A stretch of DNA of 64,000 nucleotides from an uncultured Reyranella sp. (GTDB taxonomy: Bacteria > Pseudomonadota > Alphaproteobacteria > Reyranellales > Reyranellaceae): assembly GCF_945957355.1 (NCBI RefSeq), contig NZ_CAMFKM010000006.1:248001-312000 (forward strand). The letters run 5' to 3'. Below the pieces are notes generated by a model, which was given only the letters and a program-made list of their open reading frames with translations, did not search any database and was not told the origin of the DNA. Every line of letters begins with the position of its first letter. Positions within the stretch are counted from its first letter, which is position 1. Below, in pieces: positions 1 through 9,724 of the stretch. The position numbers and the translations under genes were made by a program.

Positions 1-1
1 C

Positions 2-1138
2 GTCGGCGCCTTTCCCCGCGCCCGCCTCCATCGCGAAGGTGAATCCCCACGCGACGTCACGGTCTGGTGCAGCAACGACTATCTTGCCATGGGCCAGCAT
101 CCCGCCGTCGTCGAGGCCATGCAGGCCGCCATCGGCGCGCAGGGCTCGGGCGCCGGCGGCACGCGCAATATCTCCGGCACCAACACGCTCCACGCCGCGC
201 TGGAGTGCGAGCTTGCCGCGTTGCACGGCAAGGAAGCCGCCCTCGTCTTCACCTCGGGCTACGTCGCCAACGAGACCACCTTGCAGACGCTCGGCGCCAT
301 GCTGCCGGGCTGCGAGCTCTATTCCGACGCCTTCAATCATGCCTCGATGATCGCGGGCATCCGCCACTCCGGCGCCACCCGCCGCATCTTCCGGCACAAC
401 GATCCGCGGCATCTCGAGGAACTTCTCGCCGCCGCCGATCCCGAGACGCCGAAGATCGTGGCCTTCGAATCGGTCTATTCGATGGACGGCGACGTCTCGC
501 CGATCGGCGAGATCTGCGACATCGCCCATCGCTTCGGCGCCCTCACCTATCTCGACGAGGTCCACGCCGTCGGCATGTACGGGCCGCGTGGCGCCGGCGT
601 CGCCGAACGCGACGGCGTGCTCGACAAGGTCGATATCGTCCAGGCGACGCTCGCCAAGGCGTTCGGCGTTGTCGGCGGCTACATCGCCTCGACGGCGGCC
701 ACGGTCGACTTCGTGCGCTCCTGCGGTTCGGGCTTCATCTTCACGACCTCGCTGCCGCCGGCAATCGCCGCGGCAGCGCTCGCCAGCGTGCGCCTTGTCA
801 GCGGCCAGCCGGAGCTGCGCGTCCGCCACCAGGAGCGCGCCGCCACCCTGAAGCGCCGCCTCACTGCCGCCGGCCTGCCGGTGATGCCCTCGACCACGCA
901 CATCGTGCCGGTCTTCGTGGGCGATGCCGCGCTCTGCAAGCAGGCGAGCGACCTGCTGCTTGACCGGCATGCGATCTACGTGCAGCCGATCAACTACCCC
1001 ACCGTGCCGCGTGGCACCGAGCGCCTGCGCCTCACGCCGACGCCGATGCACAGCGACGACGAGATCGCGCGCCTGGTCACGGCCCTGCAGGATGTGTGGC
1101 AGACGCTGGGCCTCGGCTCCCGCGCCGCTGCGGAATAG
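2..1138 (+). CDS. hemA: 5-aminolevulinate synthase (5' end missing)
   Basis: This PLP enzyme condenses glycine with succinyl-CoA to 5-aminolevulinate, the first step of haem synthesis by the C4 route used in alphaproteobacteria. The frame is open from base 2, so the N-terminus lies outside the window; 378 residues are visible. Near the visible start it reads [14 protein letters not shown], the hallmark early ALAS segment. [10 protein letters not shown] follows, then the cofactor aspartate region [12 protein letters not shown], and [13 protein letters not shown], whose lysine (codon 656-658) is the expected PLP Schiff-base residue. The C-terminal domain is complete ([21 protein letters not shown]) and ends in TAG. 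It is convergent with the next gene, with only 5 bases between stops. Confidence 0.96.
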   Translation, partial: VGAFPRARLHREGESPRDVTVWCSNDYLAMGQHPAVVEAMQAAIGAQGSGAGGTRNISGTNTLHAALECELAALHGKEAALVFTSGYVANETTLQTLGAMLPGCELYSDAFNHASMIAGIRHSGATRRIFRHNDPRHLEELLAAADPETPKIVAFESVYSMDGDVSPIGEICDIAHRFGALTYLDEVHAVGMYGPRGAGVAERDGVLDKVDIVQATLAKAFGVVGGYIASTAATVDFVRSCGSGFIFTTSLPPAIAAAALASVRLVSGQPELRVRHQERAATLKRRLTAAGLPVMPSTTHIVPVFVGDAALCKQASDLLLDRHAIYVQPINYPTVPRGTERLRLTPTPMHSDDEIARLVTALQDVWQTLGLGSRAAAE

Positions 1139-1143
1139 CAGCC

Positions 1144-2358
1144 CTACTCCACCGTCCGCATCGACCACAGCCGCGACTTCAGCAGGACAATCGCGATCAT
1201 CAGCAGCATCGCGATCGCGGGGGCCAACAGGGCGGCCTTGAGGCCCCAGATCGAGCAGATCGTGCCGGTGAGGAAGGCGCCGATCGGGCCGCCGCCGCTC
1301 AGGCCGAGTTGGAACAGCGACATCAGCCGCGCGCGGTGCGTCGCAGGCGCCACGATTTGAACCACCGTCCGGCTCTGCGTCATGGTGATGCCGGCGCCCA
1401 GTCCCCAGATGAAGATCAGGGCGAGGAACACCGGGAACGGCGGCAGCATCGCGAGCGACAGCAACACGATGGCGCCGACCAGCACCGCGGTGCCGATCAG
1501 CCGTCCCCGCAGGGTCAGCCGCCGCGCGAGGCCAACCAGCGCCATGCTGGCCACGATGGTGGCGGCCCAGAAGGCCAGGTTCATGTAGGAGAGTTCGGCC
1601 GCACCGCCCGCATAGTGGTCGCGGATCGCCAGCGGCAGCACCGCCATGAACGGGCCGACATAGAAGACGCCGACCCCGAAGTTGAGCAGCAGCACGGGCC
1701 AGATTTGGTCCGACCTCGCGGCGGCCGACACACCCTCGCCGATGCTGCGCCAGAAGCCCGGATGTTCGGTCTTCGGGTGCGGCGGCGGGTCGGGCAGCCG
1801 ACGCACGAAGATGCAGCCCGCCAGGACCATGCCGGAATGCAACAGCAGGAGCGGCAGGGCGCCGAACCGGTCGGCGGTCGAGGCGCAGGCGATGCCCAGA
1901 AGCTGGCCACCGAACTGCAGCGCCGTCGCCAGCGCCACGGCCTTGGGCAGGCCGCCCTTGGGCGCCACGACCGGCAACAGGGCATCGCGTGTCGGGATAG
2001 CGAAGGCGCCGATGGCTCCCGCCGCGACGCCATAGGCGATCAAGAGTGGATAGCTCAGCCCGCCCGACCAAAGGACCAGCGCCAGCGCGAGCGGCGGCAG
2101 GGCGTAGATCAGGTGATAGCGCAGCAGCAGGCGGCGGGCATTGCCGCGGTCGGCGACCAGGCCGCCCAGTGGCAGGAAGAGCAGCGACGGCGCCATGACG
2201 GCCGCCTGCGCGACACCCACGGCGAAGGCGTCCATGTGCAGGACCACGGCGACCAACCACGGGAACAGCACCATCTGGATGCCGAGCGGCACGAACCAGC
2301 TGGCGAGGCCCGCGAGGTAAACCGGGAAAGCGTTGGCAGGGGGCTTCCCTTGATCCAA
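1144..2358 (-). CDS. MFS transporter, about 12 membrane segments
   Basis: This is a 404-residue integral membrane carrier of the major facilitator superfamily. Hydrophobic segments fill the protein, with a central break near residues 190-215 (RRLPDPPPHPKTEH), as expected between two six-helix halves. A loop GGLVADRGNARRLLLRYHL around residues 65-85 resembles the MFS loop 2-3 motif. The substrate cannot be read from sequence. The best start seen is TTG at 2358 (MDQGKPPANAF), with no strong Shine-Dalgarno, so the exact N-terminus is uncertain. It is transcribed towards hemA and stands alone on its strand. Confidence 0.8.
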   Translation of the reverse strand: MDQGKPPANAFPVYLAGLASWFVPLGIQMVLFPWLVAVVLHMDAFAVGVAQAAVMAPSLLFLPLGGLVADRGNARRLLLRYHLIYALPPLALALVLWSGGLSYPLLIAYGVAAGAIGAFAIPTRDALLPVVAPKGGLPKAVALATALQFGGQLLGIACASTADRFGALPLLLLHSGMVLAGCIFVRRLPDPPPHPKTEHPGFWRSIGEGVSAAARSDQIWPVLLLNFGVGVFYVGPFMAVLPLAIRDHYAGGAAELSYMNLAFWAATIVASMALVGLARRLTLRGRLIGTAVLVGAIVLLSLAMLPPFPVFLALIFIWGLGAGITMTQSRTVVQIVAPATHRARLMSLFQLGLSGGGPIGAFLTGTICSIWGLKAALLAPAIAMLLMIAIVLLKSRLWSMRTVE

Positions 2359-2430
2359 GGCACATCCATCTATATGTTGTAGACACTTAGTGCCCGTTGC
2401 TCACGCGATAGTCAAAGGCGCCGAACGCAA

Positions 2431-2841
2431 GTGTCCACCTTCAATCGCAACACCTTGGTCAAGGTCCTCGAGATCCTCGACAGCAGCCATGCCCAGGAGG
2501 CGCTGGCCGCCGCCAAGCTCGCCTCGGCCATGGTGCGGGAAGCGGGCCTCACCTGGGATCAGGTGATCGACGACGCCATCCTGCCGCGTGTCGCCGCCCC
2601 TTCCCCTGCCACGCAGGAGCCGGCGCAGGCCCGTGCCCCCGGTGCCGGGCCGTTCGGGTATCGCCGCGAGCGTGAGCTCTCGCCACACGAGCAGTTCTTC
2701 ATGGTGCTGCTGAGCCCGCGCACGCCGGTGGACATCAAGCGCAAACTGCGTTCGTGGGAAGGCCGCGTCCTGGACGGCGAGATCACGCCGCAGGAGAGCG
2801 CCGACCTTCAATTCATGTACCAGAGTTTCGTGGTCGGCTGA
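2431..2841 (+). CDS. Conserved-looking hypothetical protein, 136 aa
   Basis: I do not recognise a named family. The product is soluble, with an N-terminal helical region (EILDSSHAQEALAAAKLASAMVREAGLTWDQV split over residues 12-45), a Pro/Ala-rich linker at about residues 54-68, and a charged C-terminal region (SPHEQFFMVLLSPRTPVDI). There is no signal peptide or membrane span. The start is GTG at 2431. The N-terminal part recalls short proteins of unknown function found beside metabolic genes in alphaproteobacteria, but this is only an impression. It is convergent with the GST gene (4 bases between stops). Coding bias matches neighbours, which supports a real gene. Confidence 0.62.
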   Translation: MSTFNRNTLVKVLEILDSSHAQEALAAAKLASAMVREAGLTWDQVIDDAILPRVAAPSPATQEPAQARAPGAGPFGYRRERELSPHEQFFMVLLSPRTPVDIKRKLRSWEGRVLDGEITPQESADLQFMYQSFVVG

Positions 2842-2845
2842 CGAA

Positions 2846-3475
2846 TCAGGCGGCGAGCAGGACGCTCTGCTCGCGCTCCAGAACACGCATTACGGCGGGC
2901 CTCGCCAGCATGCGGTCCTTCCAGGCCGTGTAGTTTGCAAGCTCAGCGACCGGCATGCCGATGCGCTTGCCCCAGCCGTAGAAAACCAGCGCGTAGCCGT
3001 CGACCACCGAGAACTCGTCGCCCAGGATCCAGGTCTTGCCCGCCAGGAGACCGTCGATCTCCTTGAGGTTGGCGAAGAAATTCTCGCGGCCCACGGCCTT
3101 GAGATGGTCGAAGACGGCGGTGTCGGTGGCGAAGCGCTCGGGGCGACCGATATGCGTGAAGTTCGGATGCACGGCGTTGGAGAACCAGGCCATCAGCGAA
3201 ATGGCACGGGCCCGCGCCACGGGATCCTTCGGCATCAGATGCGGTGCGTATTTCGTTGCGATGTAGTCGAGGATCCCCGTGTTCTCGACGATCGTCCCCT
3301 CGTCCACGACCAGCGCCGGCACGCGGCCGCGCGGGTTGACCTTGAGGTACTCCGGCGTCCGCTGCTCGCTCTTGGCGAAGGAAAGCGCCTGCGAATCGTA
3401 CTTCGCCCCGCTCTCCTCGAGCCCGATGTGCGAAGCCGTCGAACAGGCGCCCGGTGCGTAATAGAGCTTGAGCAT
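2846..3475 (-). CDS. Glutathione S-transferase family protein
   Basis: This is a 209-residue cytosolic GST-fold protein. The thioredoxin-like N-terminal domain (residues 1-80) begins MLKLYYAPGACSTASHI, where the Tyr/Ser region is the usual catalytic position. It continues with NPRGRVPALVVDEG, carrying the cis-Pro that binds the gamma-glutamyl group, then the GSH-binding ENTGILDYIA. The helical C-terminal domain includes LLAGKTWILGDEFSVVDGYAL, a typical N-capping-box segment. The family conjugates glutathione to electrophiles or reduces peroxides; the substrate is unknown. It sits about 3 kb from glutathione reductase on the same strand, a sensible but unproven link. The ATG start at 3475 follows the family N-terminus exactly. 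Confidence 0.9.
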   Translation of the reverse strand: MLKLYYAPGACSTASHIGLEESGAKYDSQALSFAKSEQRTPEYLKVNPRGRVPALVVDEGTIVENTGILDYIATKYAPHLMPKDPVARARAISLMAWFSNAVHPNFTHIGRPERFATDTAVFDHLKAVGRENFFANLKEIDGLLAGKTWILGDEFSVVDGYALVFYGWGKRIGMPVAELANYTAWKDRMLARPAVMRVLEREQSVLLAA

Positions 3476-3491
3476 CTTGACCTCGGGAGGG

Positions 3492-4640
3492 TTAGAGCGG
3501 CCGGGCCGCGTCGGCAGGGCGGTTACGATGCAGGAATTCGCGGCCGATCTTCACCCGCTTCTCGCCGTCGTACTCGACGATGTCCGCGGTGGCGTAGGTT
3601 TCGGACCAGTTGGACGGCAGGAACGAGCCCGAGCCCACCACGTCGATCGGCGCCTTGGCCTCGGCCATGACGCGGCACTTGGCCGGGCCGAAGCCGGAAG
3701 ACGCCACGATCTTCACCTTGTCAAAGCCGTTGCGGTCGAGTTCGGCCCGCAGGTGGAAGATGGCCGCCGCCGACACGCCCGTGCCGACGAGGTAACGCAG
3801 CTCCTCCTCGCTGCGGTAGCCGCGGATCGATTCCGGGGAGAAGCGCTCGAGCACGGCATAGGACGAAGCGGGATCGAGGCCCTCGACATAGCGACCACCG
3901 GTCGTGTCGAGGCGCAGCGACAGGTTCCCCTGGGCGGCAAGCTCGGGAAAGCGCCGGCAGACCTCAAGCGAGTCGGAAATCTCACGCGCAAAATAGTCGA
4001 CCAGCACCGTCATGCCTTCGGCCGGAAAGGTCTCGTGGAACATCTCGGCGGCACGCAAGGTCGAGCCGGCATAGCCGATCAGGGCGTGCGGCATGGTGCC
4101 GAGGCCATACTCGCGGCCGAAGTAGTGCGCCGTGGCATGGGTGGCGTTGCCGATGAAGCCGACGGCGCCGACCTTGCGCTTGGCGCGCGCCGATCCTACC
4201 GAAGCGGCATAGGCCATCATCTCGGCCATCTCCCGGCCCGCGCAATGGCGAGCGTCCATGGCGAGGAAGGCCGACTTCGGCATGTCCGCGCACATGGTCC
4301 AGGCGTTGTAGGCCGCCACGCAGGCGGGGCCGAGCTTCTGCAGGAAGATCGTCTCGAGGTCGACCAGGTGGAAGAAGGAGCCGGTGATGTACATCATCGG
4401 CTCGCCGGCACCGACCCACTTGCCCTCGCGGTAGCGCATGTCGAGTTCGACCGTGGTGTTGCGCGCGCGGCCGGTCTCCTCCAGCCATTCGAGCGCCAAC
4501 CGTGGCGCGAACACCACCGGGCGCCGCATGAAGATCGCGTAGGTGACCGTACAGTCGCCGAACTTGCCGATCACCTGCTTCGAGCGATTGAAGTAGTGAT
4601 CGGTGTAGCGTTCAATCTCGCCATTCTCAGGATGCGTCAT
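3492..4640 (-). CDS. pncB: Nicotinate phosphoribosyltransferase
   Basis: This NAD-salvage enzyme couples nicotinate and PRPP, with ATP, to nicotinate mononucleotide. The 382-residue protein starts with the substrate-entry segment YTDHYFNRSKQVI. It contains the family loop CAGREMAEMMAYAASVGS, then GFIGNATHATAHYFG, in which a histidine is the phosphorylation candidate, and the phosphate/PRPP region KVKIVASSGFG followed by DVVGSGSFLP. It is shorter than classical PncB (about 400-440 residues) but has no visible internal break. It lies 39 bases downstream of the DAHP synthase gene on the same strand and may be co-transcribed with it. The ATG at 4640 is the natural start. Confidence 0.87.
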   Translation of the reverse strand: MTHPENGEIERYTDHYFNRSKQVIGKFGDCTVTYAIFMRRPVVFAPRLALEWLEETGRARNTTVELDMRYREGKWVGAGEPMMYITGSFFHLVDLETIFLQKLGPACVAAYNAWTMCADMPKSAFLAMDARHCAGREMAEMMAYAASVGSARAKRKVGAVGFIGNATHATAHYFGREYGLGTMPHALIGYAGSTLRAAEMFHETFPAEGMTVLVDYFAREISDSLEVCRRFPELAAQGNLSLRLDTTGGRYVEGLDPASSYAVLERFSPESIRGYRSEEELRYLVGTGVSAAAIFHLRAELDRNGFDKVKIVASSGFGPAKCRVMAEAKAPIDVVGSGSFLPSNWSETYATADIVEYDGEKRVKIGREFLHRNRPADAARPL

Positions 4641-4679
4641 GGCCCTCCCCGGGCTCTCGTGCCACGCCTCGGCCGTCGC

Positions 4680-6125
4680 TCAGATGGCCGGGCGGGCCCT
4701 TGCGACGGACAGGCGTTCCGCCTTGAGCTGCTCGGCGAGCAGGAACGCGAGTTCGAGCGCCTGGCTGGCGTTCAGCCTGGGATCGACCAGTGTCTCGTAG
4801 CGCTCGTTGAGATTGTCGACCGTAATCTCGGTCGAGCCGCCGATGCACTCCGTGACTTCCTGGCCGGTCATCTCGAAGTGCACGCCGCCGGGATGGGTGC
4901 CCTCGGCACGGTGCACGGCGAAGAACTCTTTCACCTCGCGCAGGATCGCATCGAAGGGGCGGGTCTTGCGGCCGTTCGAGGCCGTGACCGTGTTGCCGTG
5001 CATGGGATCGCACGACCACACGACCGTCCGGCCCTCGCGCTTCAGCGTACGGACCAGCGCCGGCAGCTTGTCGGCCACTTTGTCGGCGCCCATGCGCGCG
5101 ATGATCACGATGCGTCCCGCCTCGTTCGACGGGTTCAGCGTGTCGATCAGGCGCAGCAGATCATCGGTTGGAAGCGTCGGACCGGCCTTGAAGCCGATCG
5201 GATTGCGGACGCCGCGCAGGAACTCGACATGGGCACCGTCGGGCTGTCGCGTGCGGTCGCCGATCCACAGCATGTGGGCCGAGCAATCGTACCAGTCGCC
5301 GGAAGTTGAATCGACGCGGGTCAGCGCCTCCTCGTAGGGCAGCAGCAGTGCCTCGTGGCTGGTGAAGAAGTCGGTCTCGGCGATCTGCGGCGTCGTCGCG
5401 GAGTTCAGGCCGCAGGCGGCCATGAAGTTCAGCGTCTCGTCGAGGCGGGCCGCGAGGTCTTCGTAGCGCGCCGAGGCGGGCGAGCTGCGCACGAAGTCGA
5501 GGTTCCAGCGGTTGACCTCGTGCAGGTCGGCATAGCCGCCCTGGGCGAAGGCACGCAGCAGGTTGAGCGTCGCGGCCGACTGGTTGTAGGCTTGAACCAT
5601 GCGCTCCGGATCGGGCAGGCGCGCGGCGGCCGTGAACTCGATGCCGTTGACGTTGTCGCCGCGATAGGACGGCAGCTCGACGTCGCCGATCTTCTCGACA
5701 TTGGAGGAGCGCGGCTTGGCGAACTGGCCGGCGATGCGGCCGAGCTTCACCACCGGCATGCCCGCGCCATAAGTCAGTACGACCGCCATCTGCAGCAGCA
5801 CGCGGAACGTGTCGCGGATGTTGTTGGCGGTGAAGTCGGCGAAGCTCTCGGCGCAGTCGCCGCCCTGCAGCAGGAAGGCCTCGCCGCTGGCGATCTTGGC
5901 CAGCGATGCCTTGAGCTTGCGAGCTTCGCCAGCGAAGACCAGCGGCGGATAGCGGCGCAGCCGCGCCTCGGCGTTGGCCAACGCGGCGGCGTCCGGATAG
6001 ACCGGCATCTGCAGTGCCGGCCGGCTGCGCCAGCTCGTCGGCGACCAGTTGGCGGCGCTCGACGTGCGGGACTGGGCTTTCGCAGTTCGCGAATCGGCCC
6101 TGGATTGGCCTTGGATCGCGGTCAT
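4680..6125 (-). CDS. Class II (plant-type) DAHP synthase
   Basis: This catalyses the first shikimate-pathway step: phosphoenolpyruvate plus erythrose-4-phosphate gives DAHP. Class II is identified by the conserved [13 protein letters not shown] (metal-binding Cys, about residue 110), [14 protein letters not shown], the central GIKAGP-like [13 protein letters not shown], and [12 protein letters not shown] with its metal-ligand His. C-terminal [18 protein letters not shown] carries the remaining metal ligands. Length 481 fits class II enzymes (about 450-480) rather than the 350-residue class I. The first 45 residues are polar and Ala/Ser-rich, probably disordered. The ATG at 6125 is used; a 39-base gap separates its stop from the NAPRTase start downstream. 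Confidence 0.94.
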   Translation of the reverse strand: MTAIQGQSRADSRTAKAQSRTSSAANWSPTSWRSRPALQMPVYPDAAALANAEARLRRYPPLVFAGEARKLKASLAKIASGEAFLLQGGDCAESFADFTANNIRDTFRVLLQMAVVLTYGAGMPVVKLGRIAGQFAKPRSSNVEKIGDVELPSYRGDNVNGIEFTAAARLPDPERMVQAYNQSAATLNLLRAFAQGGYADLHEVNRWNLDFVRSSPASARYEDLAARLDETLNFMAACGLNSATTPQIAETDFFTSHEALLLPYEEALTRVDSTSGDWYDCSAHMLWIGDRTRQPDGAHVEFLRGVRNPIGFKAGPTLPTDDLLRLIDTLNPSNEAGRIVIIARMGADKVADKLPALVRTLKREGRTVVWSCDPMHGNTVTASNGRKTRPFDAILREVKEFFAVHRAEGTHPGGVHFEMTGQEVTECIGGSTEITVDNLNERYETLVDPRLNASQALELAFLLAEQLKAERLSVARARPAI

Positions 6126-6220
6126 CGACTCCTCCTCGACCCGCAGGCCGAAGGGGCCGGCGGGGTGGGTGAACCTATACGTGCTGTGGATAAAAGGCCA
6201 GCCGGGAGCCCGGCCCCGTT

Positions 6221-7615
6221 CTACTCCGCGGCTGCCCGGGTCGGGGCCGAATCCGCCCGCGCCGTGCGCATGGTGACGAACTCCTCGCCGGCCGTCGGAT
6301 GGATACCCACGGTGGCATCGAAATGGGCCTTGGTCGCGCCCGCCTTCATGGCCACGGCGAGCCCCTGGATCAGCTCGGCCGCGTCGTCACCCACCATGTG
6401 GATGCCGACGACCCGGTCGGTCGCGGCCTCGACGATCATCTTCATGAAGGTGCGCTGGTGGCGGCCGGAGACGGTGTACTTCATGGGCCGGAATGCCGCC
6501 GTATAGATGCGCAATTCACCCAGCTGCAGCTTCGCCTGCTCCTCGGTCAACCCGACATTGGCCATCTCGGGCTGGCAGAAGACCGCCGACGGCACATCGT
6601 GGTGGTTGGCCTTGCGCGGTTTCTTGCCGAACTCGGTATCGGCAAAGCAGTGGCCCTCCATGAGGGCGACCGGCGTCAGGTTGATGCGATCGGTGACATC
6701 GCCCACGGCCCAGATATTGTCGGCCGTCGTCTTCGACCATTCGTCGACCGCGATGGCGCCCGCTTTGTTCAGCTGCACGCCCGCCTTCTCCAGCCCGATG
6801 CCCGACGTGTTGGGCGCGCGGCCGGTGGCATACATCACGCAATCCGTCTCGAACATGCCGCCCATCGGCGTATGCAGCTCGAACGGACCGCTTTTGCCAT
6901 CGGCGCCCTTGGCGACGATGCGGCCGATCTCCGTCTCGGTGCGCATGCGGATGCCGCTTTCCTTCAGCGCCTCGTGCACGAAGGTCCGGCACTCCTCGTC
7001 GAAGCCGCGCAGCACGCGGTCGCGCCGCAGCACGAGATCGACCTTGGCGCCAAGCCCATGGAAAATGCCGGCGAACTCGACGGCGATGTAGCCCGCGCCG
7101 ACGATGGTGATGTGCCGGGGCAGCTCGGGCAGGTGGAATGCATCGCTGGAGGTGATCGCCAGTTCGCAGCCGGGGATGGACGGGATCACGGGATGGCCGC
7201 CGGTTGCGATCAGGATCTTCTCGGCGGTGATCGTCTCCTCGCCGACCTGGATCGTATGGCGGTCCATCAGCCGGCCGCGGCCCATGTGCAGCTTCACGCC
7301 GGCGCCGTCGAGCAGGCGCAGGTAGACCGCGTTCAGCCGGTCGACTTCCCTGTTCACGTTGTCTCGCAACGTCGGCCAGGAATGGGAGGGCGGGGCCACG
7401 GTCCAGCCATAGGCTGCCGCATCTTCGAACTCGTGCGCGAACTTGGAGCCGTACATCAGGAGCTTCTTCGGCACGCAGCCGCGGATCACGCAGGTGCCGC
7501 CGACGCGATAGTCTTCGCAGATGCCAACGCGCGCGCCGTGGGTCGCCGCGATGCGCGAAGCGCGCACGCCGCCCGATCCGGCGCCGATGACAAAGAGATC
7601 GTAATCATAGGCCAT
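6221..7615 (-). CDS. gor: Glutathione-disulfide reductase
   Basis: This cytosolic flavoenzyme reduces GSSG with NADPH. The 464-residue protein has an N-terminal FAD Rossmann motif ([16 protein letters not shown], residues 9-24) and the redox-active disulfide [14 protein letters not shown], with Cys42 and Cys47. A second Rossmann fold ([15 protein letters not shown]) is followed by [12 protein letters not shown], whose arginines favour NADPH over [18 protein letters not shown] precedes the second FAD contact [16 protein letters not shown]. The C-terminal catalytic dyad HPTAGEE, which closes the partner subunit's active site, is present. It is divergent from the EF-hand gene, with about 140 bases between starts that must hold both promoters. 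Confidence 0.95.
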   Translation of the reverse strand: MAYDYDLFVIGAGSGGVRASRIAATHGARVGICEDYRVGGTCVIRGCVPKKLLMYGSKFAHEFEDAAAYGWTVAPPSHSWPTLRDNVNREVDRLNAVYLRLLDGAGVKLHMGRGRLMDRHTIQVGEETITAEKILIATGGHPVIPSIPGCELAITSSDAFHLPELPRHITIVGAGYIAVEFAGIFHGLGAKVDLVLRRDRVLRGFDEECRTFVHEALKESGIRMRTETEIGRIVAKGADGKSGPFELHTPMGGMFETDCVMYATGRAPNTSGIGLEKAGVQLNKAGAIAVDEWSKTTADNIWAVGDVTDRINLTPVALMEGHCFADTEFGKKPRKANHHDVPSAVFCQPEMANVGLTEEQAKLQLGELRIYTAAFRPMKYTVSGRHQRTFMKMIVEAATDRVVGIHMVGDDAAELIQGLAVAMKAGATKAHFDATVGIHPTAGEEFVTMRTARADSAPTRAAAE

Positions 7616-7753
7616 GGGTTATCCCCAGAGAGAACAAAACCTCAACGCGGCCACAATTCGGTCGCCCGGCAGACTATATCGGGGCCTAGACGGGCCGGTA
7701 AGGGAAATGGCGCGTGTATTGCCGTCTCCTGACACAACCCAAAGGACATGCCC

Positions 7754-8242
7754 ATGCCGAGATTTTCCCTGCTCGCGACCGCTTTCCTGATGCTGGCGGC
7801 CCCTGCCCTCGCCGCCCCTGGCGACTCGCCCGCCGCGCCGACGGCTCCTTCCGCCCCTGCCGCCCGGCCCGCGCGCACTGACGGCGGTGTCATGCGCTAC
7901 GATGCCAACAAGGATGGCGCGGTCACGCTCGAGGAATGGCGAACCGGCCAGGAGGCCCGGTTCAAGCGCCTCGACGCCAATGGCGACGGCAAGATCAGCA
8001 AGGACGAGCTGTTTGCCCGCACGCCCGCCGTCGGCAACAGCGTTCTCCCGACCGACCGGCAGGCCAACCAGCAATCCAGCTACTTCCTGCTCCTCGACAC
8101 CGACAAGGACGGCTTCGTTTCACTGACCGAGTTCCTAGCCGGCACCGAGCGCAACTTCACGCGCTGCGACCTCGACAGGAACGGCCGCATCGACACCGCA
8201 GAGTGTCGGCAGGCGCTGCAGCGCAAGCGCGCCGAGCGGTAG
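7754..8242 (+). CDS. Secreted EF-hand calcium-binding protein (4 loops)
   Basis: This small exported protein carries four EF-hand calcium loops: DANKDGAVTLEE, DANGDGKISKDE, DTDKDGFVSLTE and DLDRNGRIDTAE. All keep Asp at positions 1, 3 (or Asn) and the Glu at 12. The N-terminus MPRFSLLATAFLMLAAPALA is a classical Sec signal, followed by a Pro/Ala-rich linker to about residue 40. Two ATGs are possible; the one at 7754 is chosen because AAAGGAC lies about 7 bases upstream, while for 7748 the site would be too close. Function is unknown; calcium sensing or periplasmic buffering are possibilities. A larger EF-hand protein lies at 14729, on the other side of the liv genes. Confidence 0.88.
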   Translation: MPRFSLLATAFLMLAAPALAAPGDSPAAPTAPSAPAARPARTDGGVMRYDANKDGAVTLEEWRTGQEARFKRLDANGDGKISKDELFARTPAVGNSVLPTDRQANQQSSYFLLLDTDKDGFVSLTEFLAGTERNFTRCDLDRNGRIDTAECRQALQRKRAER

Positions 8243-8258
8243 GCTGGCGCCCCACTGC

Positions 8259-8292
8259 AAACAAAAGGCCGCCGGGCACTGCCGGCGGCCTT
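8259..8292 (-). terminator. Intrinsic terminator of the distal binding-protein gene
   Basis: A perfect 11-bp stem (AAGGCCGCCGG / CCGGCGGCCTT) with a 6-base loop lies 23 bases past the stop of the minus-strand binding-protein gene. Read on the minus strand it is followed by TTTTGTTT. On the plus strand no T-run follows, so it mainly stops leftward transcription, protecting the convergent EF-hand gene. Confidence 0.82.
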
Positions 8293-8314
8293 CCATTCGA
8301 TGCAGAGCGATACC

Positions 8315-9535
8315 TCAGGAACCTTCGGCGGACATGATGTCGCCGAACAGCTCCCAGGTCTCTCCCTTGAAGCGAGCAAGTTTCACCGACTGGATCGGAT
8401 AATAGTCGGTGGGGCTGGTGCTGACCGTGATGCCCGGCAGCAGCAGCGGCACCCTGTACTTCTTGAAGCTGGTGGCCTGCTTCATCAGGTTCTCGCGCGT
8501 CAGCGTGTCGCCGCACCGCTTCAGTGTCTCTTCCATCAGGCTCGCGACGGCATAGGCGAAGACGTAGTTGCCGTCGTCCTGGCTGGCGCCCGGCATGTAC
8601 TTGCTCATCCAGGTACGCCAGACCTTCATCTCGGCATTGTCACTCCACTGCTTGTCAGTGGGATCCATCAGATAGAGCGCCGTGATCATGCCCTGGCTGT
8701 TCTCGAGGCCGGCCGGCTTGAGCGTCGATGCGACCGAAGACGAAACATTGTTCAGGTACTGGATGGGCTTCCAGCCGATGTCGGCCACCTTGCGGATGGC
8801 CTGGGCAGCGAACTTCGGAATCGCAATGTTGAAGAACACATTGGCGCCGGCATCCTTGAGCTGGATGATCTGGCTGTCGACGGTCGGGTCGGTCGTCTCG
8901 TAGGTGACATGCTTGACCACCTTGTTGACGTCCTTGCCGAGTCCTTCCTTGAACCCTTCCCAGTAGTCCTTGCCGTAGTCGTCATTCTGCATCAGCACGC
9001 CGATCCTGGGATCCTTCACGGTCGCGAGGATGTGCTTGGCATAGATGACGGCTTCGGTGTGGTAGTCGGGCTGGAAGCCCATCGTCCACGGGAACTCCTT
9101 GTACTTGCCCCACTTGGAGGCGCCGGTCGAAACGTAGAGTTGCGGCACCTTCTTCTGGTTCATGTAGCGGTGGATCGCCGAGTTGGTCGGCGTGCCCAGC
9201 GTGTTGAACAGGCACAGCACCTTGTCCTGTTCCACCATCTGGCGGACCACTTCGACGGTCTTGGCCGGATTGTAGCCGTCGTCCATGGTAATGAACTTGA
9301 CCATGCGTCCGTTGATGCCACCACGCTCATTGACGCTCTTCCAGTAGGCTTCCTCGCACTTGCCGATGACGCCGTAGGACGAGGCTGGCCCGCTGTACGG
9401 GTTGGTGTGGCCGATCTTGATTTCCTTGTCGGTCGCACCGTCGTCGTATTTTTTCTGCGCGAAGGCCCTGCCGGATGCCGACAAAACGGCGGCCGCCGAA
9501 ACGCCGCCCAAAAAGGTACGTCTTTTGGTCTTCAA
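8315..9535 (-). CDS. Branched-chain-type ABC transporter substrate-binding protein, copy 1
   Basis: This periplasmic type I binding protein (Leu/Ile/Val-binding family, Peripla_BP_6) has 406 residues. The N-terminus KRRTFLGGVSAAAV with paired arginines, followed by an Ala-rich core ending AFAQ, is a twin-arginine export signal. The mature protein starts KKYDDGATDKEIKIGHTNPYSG, matching the family's first beta strand and ligand-contact region (SGPASSYG). Translation begins at TTG: GGGAGG lies 6 bases upstream, and no ATG fits better. It is a close paralogue of the gene at 9725-10942. A terminator follows each copy, and 189 bases separate them. Ligand is unknown; amino acids, amides or aromatic acids are all bound by this family. 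Confidence 0.92.
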   Translation of the reverse strand: MKTKRRTFLGGVSAAAVLSASGRAFAQKKYDDGATDKEIKIGHTNPYSGPASSYGVIGKCEEAYWKSVNERGGINGRMVKFITMDDGYNPAKTVEVVRQMVEQDKVLCLFNTLGTPTNSAIHRYMNQKKVPQLYVSTGASKWGKYKEFPWTMGFQPDYHTEAVIYAKHILATVKDPRIGVLMQNDDYGKDYWEGFKEGLGKDVNKVVKHVTYETTDPTVDSQIIQLKDAGANVFFNIAIPKFAAQAIRKVADIGWKPIQYLNNVSSSVASTLKPAGLENSQGMITALYLMDPTDKQWSDNAEMKVWRTWMSKYMPGASQDDGNYVFAYAVASLMEETLKRCGDTLTRENLMKQATSFKKYRVPLLLPGITVSTSPTDYYPIQSVKLARFKGETWELFGDIMSAEGS

Positions 9536-9668
9536 TGTTGCCTCCCTTGGATGAACAGTCTCTTCCCTCTTCTTGATTTGTTATGCGGAATATCGTTACG
9601 CAGAACGGACGGCTTGGAAAGGCAAAACGTGGCCCGTGCCGGCTCTTTCGATGCTGCAGCGCGGGATC

Positions 9669-9703
9669 AAACAAAAAGGCCGCCGGGATCGCCGGCGGCC
9701 TTT
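9669..9703 (-). terminator. Intrinsic terminator between the two binding-protein genes
   Basis: A perfect 12-bp stem (AAAGGCCGCCGG / CCGGCGGCCTTT) with loop GATCG lies just downstream of the copy 2 stop. On the minus strand it is followed by TTTGTTTG. It is nearly the same as the terminator at 8259-8292, suggesting that gene and terminator were duplicated together. It should reduce read-through from the liv genes into copy 1. Confidence 0.82.
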
Positions 9704-9724
9704 CGTCGTCAAGAAAGTTTGGGT

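Noticed and set aside
3468..5309. Long plus-strand open frame over the NAPRTase and DAHP synthase genes
   Set aside because: Mirror frame of two conserved enzymes on the other strand; no family motif.
6160..6220. Hairpin after gor (GCCGG-GCTC-CCGGC) as a terminator
   Set aside because: The stem is short and the T-run (TTTTAT) is five bases away from it, so it is not a convincing intrinsic terminator.
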